This document shows, piece by piece, positions 60,515 to 64,000 of a stretch of DNA of 64,000 nt. Position 1 is the first letter of the stretch. Each line of letters opens with the position of its first letter. The stretch is from Methylobacterium sp. J-070 (GTDB lineage Bacteria; Pseudomonadota; Alphaproteobacteria; Rhizobiales; Beijerinckiaceae): assembly GCF_022829385.1 (NCBI RefSeq), contig NZ_JAKSXX010000190.1, positions 1 to 64,000 on the forward strand. Reading direction: 5' to 3'. The notes under the pieces are model-generated. The model was given only the letters and a program-made list of their open reading frames with translations. It did not search any database and was not told the DNA's origin. The translations under genes were made by a program, and so were the position numbers.

Positions 60515-61549
60515 TCAGGGGGTGACCGGGTTGGATGAAGCCAGGAAGGCGCGCACGGTGTCGCGGAGAAAGGCCGCATCGGTCGCGTTGGTCGAGGGAT
60601 TGCCGGCACGGTGGCCCCAGAGGCTCGGGATCGGCCGCAGGACGGCCTCGCGCAGGTGCGGCAGTTCGGCGGCGTTGTCGGCGACGCGGAAGTAGAGATC
60701 GGTCTCGCCCGGCATCAGCAGCAGCCGGGCCGTGATCGCACCCAGCGCCCGCGCGAGGTCGCCGCCGTAGCGCGGGTCGCGGCTGATGTCGCCCGCGTCC
60801 CAGGTGCGGAGCTGCGCGTACAGATCGGCTGCCGGACGGCGGGCGAAGCGCTCCTCCCAGTCGGTGCGCAGGAAGGTGTCGAGGTCCGGGGCGCCGAGCG
60901 CGGTGCGGTGCAGGCCGGACCGGTAGAAGTCCTGGCTGAGCGCCCAGCCCGCGTAGATGCGCCCGAAGGCCCGGAGCGCGGCGGCCGGCTCGGCCGAGAA
61001 CCGCCCGGCGCCGCGATGCTCCGGCGCCGCCTCCAACACCGCCATGAGGCCCTTCAGGAACACGCGGTTGTGGGTGGCGGTCCGGGCGCTGCCGCAATTG
61101 ATCACCGCCCGGGCGACCTGCTCGGGAAACAGCGCCGCCCAGTGGTAGGCCTGCTGCGCCCCCATGGACCAGCCGTAGACGGCGTGCAGGCGCGCGATCC
61201 CCCAGGTCTCGGCGAGCAGGCGGCGCTGGGCGTGGACGTTGTCCCAGGCGGTGACGAGGCCGGGCCAGTCCGGCGTGTTCGACGGGCTCGACGACAGGCC
61301 GTTGCCGAACATGTCCGGGATGACGATGAACCAGCGGCCCGGATCGAGCACCCCCTCGGGCCCGATCAGCCACTCGAGGTCGGGGTGCTGGGCCGCGTAG
61401 CTCGTCGGGTAGAGCACGACGTTGTCGCGCTCGGGCGACAGGGTTCCGTGCGTCTTCCAGCGCAGAGAAGCGCCCCGCAGGACGTCACCCGACTGGAGGG
61501 GCAGGTCCCCGAGTTTGAAGGTTCCGGTGTCGGTCGGCCAAGCGCTCAC
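60515..61549 (-). CDS. Alpha/beta hydrolase, homoserine O-acetyltransferase (MetX)-like
   Basis: 344 aa. Alpha/beta-hydrolase with the MetX arrangement: LRWKTHGTLSPERDNVVLYP, FIVIPDMFGNGLSSSPSN, the nucleophile elbow VYGWSMGAQQAYHWAA (Ser), Asp in LLMPGETDLYFR, and His in LWGHRAGNPS. True MetX homologues usually end with SxxGHDxFL; here the His lies in GHRAGNP, so the natural reaction may differ. GTG start at 61549 overlaps the desaturase stop (GTGA), a strong sign of joint translation. A lipid- or thioester-directed hydrolase is a fair alternative. Confidence 0.82.
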   Translation of the reverse strand: MSAWPTDTGTFKLGDLPLQSGDVLRGASLRWKTHGTLSPERDNVVLYPTSYAAQHPDLEWLIGPEGVLDPGRWFIVIPDMFGNGLSSSPSNTPDWPGLVTAWDNVHAQRRLLAETWGIARLHAVYGWSMGAQQAYHWAALFPEQVARAVINCGSARTATHNRVFLKGLMAVLEAAPEHRGAGRFSAEPAAALRAFGRIYAGWALSQDFYRSGLHRTALGAPDLDTFLRTDWEERFARRPAADLYAQLRTWDAGDISRDPRYGGDLARALGAITARLLLMPGETDLYFRVADNAAELPHLREAVLRPIPSLWGHRAGNPSTNATDAAFLRDTVRAFLASSNPVTP

Positions 61550-62445
61550 GGGCGCAGCGTCCGCACGAAGCCGATGTGCCAGCGGGCGTAGCCCCGCTGC
61601 AGAACGCCGAGCCGCGCGCGCATGGCCGCGTGGGCGTCCGGCAGGCGGTGGAACGGGATCGACGGGTAGAGGTGGTGCTCGGTGTGGAAGGGCATGTTCC
61701 ACATGAGCAGCCGCATCAGACCGTTGGTCAAGGTCGTGCGCGTGTTGGTCAGGCCGTTGTCGTCCATCGTGCAGAGCGTGTGCTCGGTGAGCAGGTAGAG
61801 CCGCAGGAACGGCTGCCCGAGAAGCTGCGGTCCGATCCAGAACACCAGCGGCGCCCACCAGCCGACCAGCACCATGGCGAGGACCGAGCCGGCGAGCAGG
61901 ACGGCGCACATCGCCCGGATGGAGTGGACGATGCGGGGTGCGGCCCGATCGGTGATGAACGGGTAGGCCGAGAGATCGCCGCGCAGGCCGGCCCAGACCA
62001 CCTGTAGGCGCGTGCGCCAGTAGGGCAGCGCCAGGATGCGCCAGACATAGGCGTCGAGCGTCGAGGGCGGCATCAGCGCGAGTTCGGGATCGCGCTCCGG
62101 ATCCTGGGTATGCCGGTGATGGGCGAGGTGGAAGGCCGTGTAGAAGTGCCAGTTCAGCAGCGACGGGCAGGCCACCAGCCAGCCGACGATCGCGTTAGCG
62201 TTTCGGGTCCGGAACGCCGTCAGGTGGATCGTCTCGTGGATCGGCGCGAACAGGGCCGATTGCACGATCCCGAGCAGAAGCATGGCGGGAACGAGCGTCC
62301 AGGGGCCCGCGCGCCAGACCAGCCAGCCGGTGCCGGCCAGCATCGAGACATGCGCGCCGAGGCGAATCGCGCCGCGCAGGTCCGAGCGCTGCGACAGCGC
62401 CTTCACCTCCGTACCCGTGAGAACCCGTCCGCCGGCCGAAGCCAT
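61546..62445 (-). CDS. Fatty acid desaturase family protein
   Basis: 299-aa membrane di-iron desaturase. The three histidine boxes are present in order: HETIH (HxxxH, about residue 71), HLAHHRHT (HxxHH, about 107) and HTEHHLYP (HxxHH, about 254). Hydrophobic helices lie between them. The class resembles non-acyl-lipid desaturases and alkane/carotenoid hydroxylases, so the substrate is open. GGTTGGAGGTAACAT precedes the start. It overlaps the MetX-like gene by four bases. Divergent from the molybdoenzyme gene. Confidence 0.88.
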   Translation of the reverse strand: MASAGGRVLTGTEVKALSQRSDLRGAIRLGAHVSMLAGTGWLVWRAGPWTLVPAMLLLGIVQSALFAPIHETIHLTAFRTRNANAIVGWLVACPSLLNWHFYTAFHLAHHRHTQDPERDPELALMPPSTLDAYVWRILALPYWRTRLQVVWAGLRGDLSAYPFITDRAAPRIVHSIRAMCAVLLAGSVLAMVLVGWWAPLVFWIGPQLLGQPFLRLYLLTEHTLCTMDDNGLTNTRTTLTNGLMRLLMWNMPFHTEHHLYPSIPFHRLPDAHAAMRARLGVLQRGYARWHIGFVRTLRP

Positions 62446-62525
62446 ATGTTACCTCCAACCGCCTCGGCGCCTCGAAAACGCACGGGCTTTGCATCATCCA
62501 TGCCGGTGCCACGGGAGTTCGTCGC

Positions 62526-64000
62526 TTGGTCCGGACCGTCTGCCCCCATGATTGCCCCTCCGCCTGCAGCCTCGACGTGCAGGTGGCGGATGGCCGCGTC
62601 GTCTCGGTCCGGGGCGGAGACAACCCCTACACGGCGGGGGTGATCTGCGCGAAGGTCAGCCGCTACGGCGAGCGCGTCCACCATCCCGACCGGATCCTCC
62701 ACCCGCTCGAACGCGTCGGCGCCAAGGGCAGCGGCCAGTGGCGCCGGATCGACTGGGACGCGGCGCTCGACCGGCTGGCCGCAGCCCTCTCGGAGACGGC
62801 GGAGCGGTGGGGGCCGGAGGCGGTCTGGCCGTACAATTCGGGCGGGACCATGGGCCTCGTCCAGCGCGACGGCATCCACCGGCTGACCCACGCGATGGGC
62901 TATTCGCGGCGCAAGCGCACCATCTGCACGGCGGTCGCGATCGCGGGCTGGAGCGCCGGGGTCGGCCGGATCGCCGGGCCGGATCCCCGCGAGATGGCGC
63001 TGTCGGACCTGATCGTGGTCTGGGGTGGCAACCCGGTAAGCACCCAGGTCAACGCGATGACCCACATCAGCCGCGCCAGAAAGAATCGGGGCGCCAAACT
63101 GGTGGTGATCGATCCCTACCGCACCGGCACTGCGGCGGCCGCCGACCTCCATCTCGCGCCCCGACCCGGCACCGACGGGGCCCTGGCCTGCGCGGTTCTC
63201 CACGTCCTGTTCCGCGACGGGTATGCGGACCGGGCCTACCTTGCCGCCCATGCCGAGGAGACGGCGGCGCTGGAGGCGCATCTCGCGTCGCGCACGCCCG
63301 AATGGGCGGCGGCGATCACGGGCCTGGAGCCCGCCGCGATCGAGGCCTTCGCGGCCCTCTACGGCCGGACGCCGCGCAGCTACATCCGCTGCGGCTTCGG
63401 CTTCACCCGGAGCCGCAACGGCGCCGTGAACCTGCACGCGGTGACCTGCCTGCCGACGGTGACCGGCGCCTGGCAGCATGAGGGCGGCGGCGCGCTCTGG
63501 CAGCAGGCGGCGATCTTCAACTGGGACAAGACCCTAACGGAGGGGCTCGACATCAAGGCGCCGGGCGTGCGCGAGCTCGACATGAGCCGGATCGGCGCCA
63601 TCCTCGACGACGATCCCGATGCCCTGCAGGGCGGGCCGCCGGTGCGCACCATGCTGATCCAGTCGGCCAATCCCGCAATCTCGGCCCCCGACAGCGCCCG
63701 GGTGCGCGCGGGCCTGATGCGGCCGGACGTGTTCGTGGCCGTGCACGAGCAGTTCATGACCGAGACCGCAGCGCTGGCCGACCTCGTCCTGCCGGCAACC
63801 ACCTTCCTGGAGCACGACGACATCTACGGGGCCGGCGGCCATAGCCATATCCAGGCGGGGCCGGCGATCCTAGAACCGCCGGGGGAATGCCGCTCGAACC
63901 ACGCGCTGCTCGGCGCGCTCGCCGCCCGGCTCGGCGCGGACCATGCGGGCTTCCGGCTGAGCGCCCGGGATCTTGCCGACGCGACCCTGGCCCGCTCGGG
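62526..64000 (+). CDS. Molybdopterin oxidoreductase (Fe4S4-type), 3' end outside window
   Basis: 491 residues visible. The N-terminal [4Fe-4S] site has Cys in VCPHDCPSACSLDV and GVICAKVSRY. The Mo-bis-MGD domain has YNSGGTMGLVQRDGIHRLTH and RKRTICTAVAIAGWSAG. VVWGGNPVSTQVNAMTHIS and VDPYRTGTAAAADLHLAPRP-like segments follow (DMSO reductase family). LVLPATTFLEHDDIYGAGG belongs to the last visible part. The TTG at 62526 is inferred as start because GGGAG lies eight bases ahead and no in-frame ATG or GTG exists upstream of the Cys motif. The C-terminal third is cut by the edge. Confidence 0.85.
   Translation, partial: MVRTVCPHDCPSACSLDVQVADGRVVSVRGGDNPYTAGVICAKVSRYGERVHHPDRILHPLERVGAKGSGQWRRIDWDAALDRLAAALSETAERWGPEAVWPYNSGGTMGLVQRDGIHRLTHAMGYSRRKRTICTAVAIAGWSAGVGRIAGPDPREMALSDLIVVWGGNPVSTQVNAMTHISRARKNRGAKLVVIDPYRTGTAAAADLHLAPRPGTDGALACAVLHVLFRDGYADRAYLAAHAEETAALEAHLASRTPEWAAAITGLEPAAIEAFAALYGRTPRSYIRCGFGFTRSRNGAVNLHAVTCLPTVTGAWQHEGGGALWQQAAIFNWDKTLTEGLDIKAPGVRELDMSRIGAILDDDPDALQGGPPVRTMLIQSANPAISAPDSARVRAGLMRPDVFVAVHEQFMTETAALADLVLPATTFLEHDDIYGAGGHSHIQAGPAILEPPGECRSNHALLGALAARLGADHAGFRLSARDLADATLARS

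Noticed and set aside
1-64000. CRISPR array or tandem repeat tract
   Set aside because: No regularly spaced direct repeats were seen on reading the window.

Overview
This is a GC-rich (roughly 70%) chromosomal window. Protein types, short tightly packed operons, frequent GTG starts and many lone periplasmic binding proteins suggest an alphaproteobacterium, most likely Methylobacterium or a close relative. That assignment rests on family resemblance only; the window holds no rRNA or other firm marker. No CRISPR array, prophage or intact insertion sequence is seen. There is one tRNA gene (Val, anticodon GAC).

Layout. 0-4.5 kb: an MHS-type transporter cut by the left edge, a two-domain glycosyltransferase translationally coupled to an unknown protein, and tRNA-Val. 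4.5-7.8 kb: a sparse stretch of very small genes, including two PilZ-like ones. 7.8-17 kb: envelope and stress genes (CNNM/CBS protein, catalase-peroxidase katG, a secreted GH-A-type hydrolase, an acyltransferase, a Pmp3-like peptide, an SH3-YARHG protein, a lone binding protein). 17-22 kb: a GntR regulator divergent from an MFS carrier, then a fatty-acid-hydroxylase operon with two small membrane proteins and a DUF6166 protein. Both transcription units carry the same TGATATATC motif upstream. An IS3 transposase remnant follows.

22-49 kb is a catabolic region. A seven-gene minus-strand operon (22481-29747) combines a tripartite tricarboxylate-type transporter with two enolase-superfamily enzymes, a fumarylacetoacetase-family enzyme and a D-2-hydroxyacid dehydrogenase, with a divergent GntR gene. 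This is the layout of a sugar-acid pathway: import, dehydration, then oxidation or cleavage of the keto-deoxy acid. A third enolase-superfamily gene, two paralogous MFS carriers flanking an aspartate-dehydrogenase-like gene, a lone binding protein and a third GntR gene follow. Next come an SDR, an AhpD-like protein, an SMP-30 lactonase, another MFS carrier and a class II aldolase. A tight acyl-CoA operon (enoyl-CoA hydratase, family III CoA-transferase, two acyl-CoA dehydrogenases, a lone binding protein) lies divergent from an IclR regulator.

49-64 kb: a decayed MHYT/EAL signalling gene; an operon of MHS transporter, RidA, MOSC protein and an FMN/2Fe-2S reductase facing an XRE-cupin regulator, which could process an N-hydroxylated compound; an RND efflux permease and adaptor behind an AT-rich promoter region with a 32-bp symmetric site; a MetX-like alpha/beta hydrolase overlapping a fatty acid desaturase; and a molybdopterin oxidoreductase with a TTG start, cut by the right edge.

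Three copies of a related approximately 40-bp repeat lie in non-coding DNA near 5.2, 22.4 and 60.2 kb. Substrate assignments for the catabolic operons are inference. Family assignments rest on motifs read by eye.
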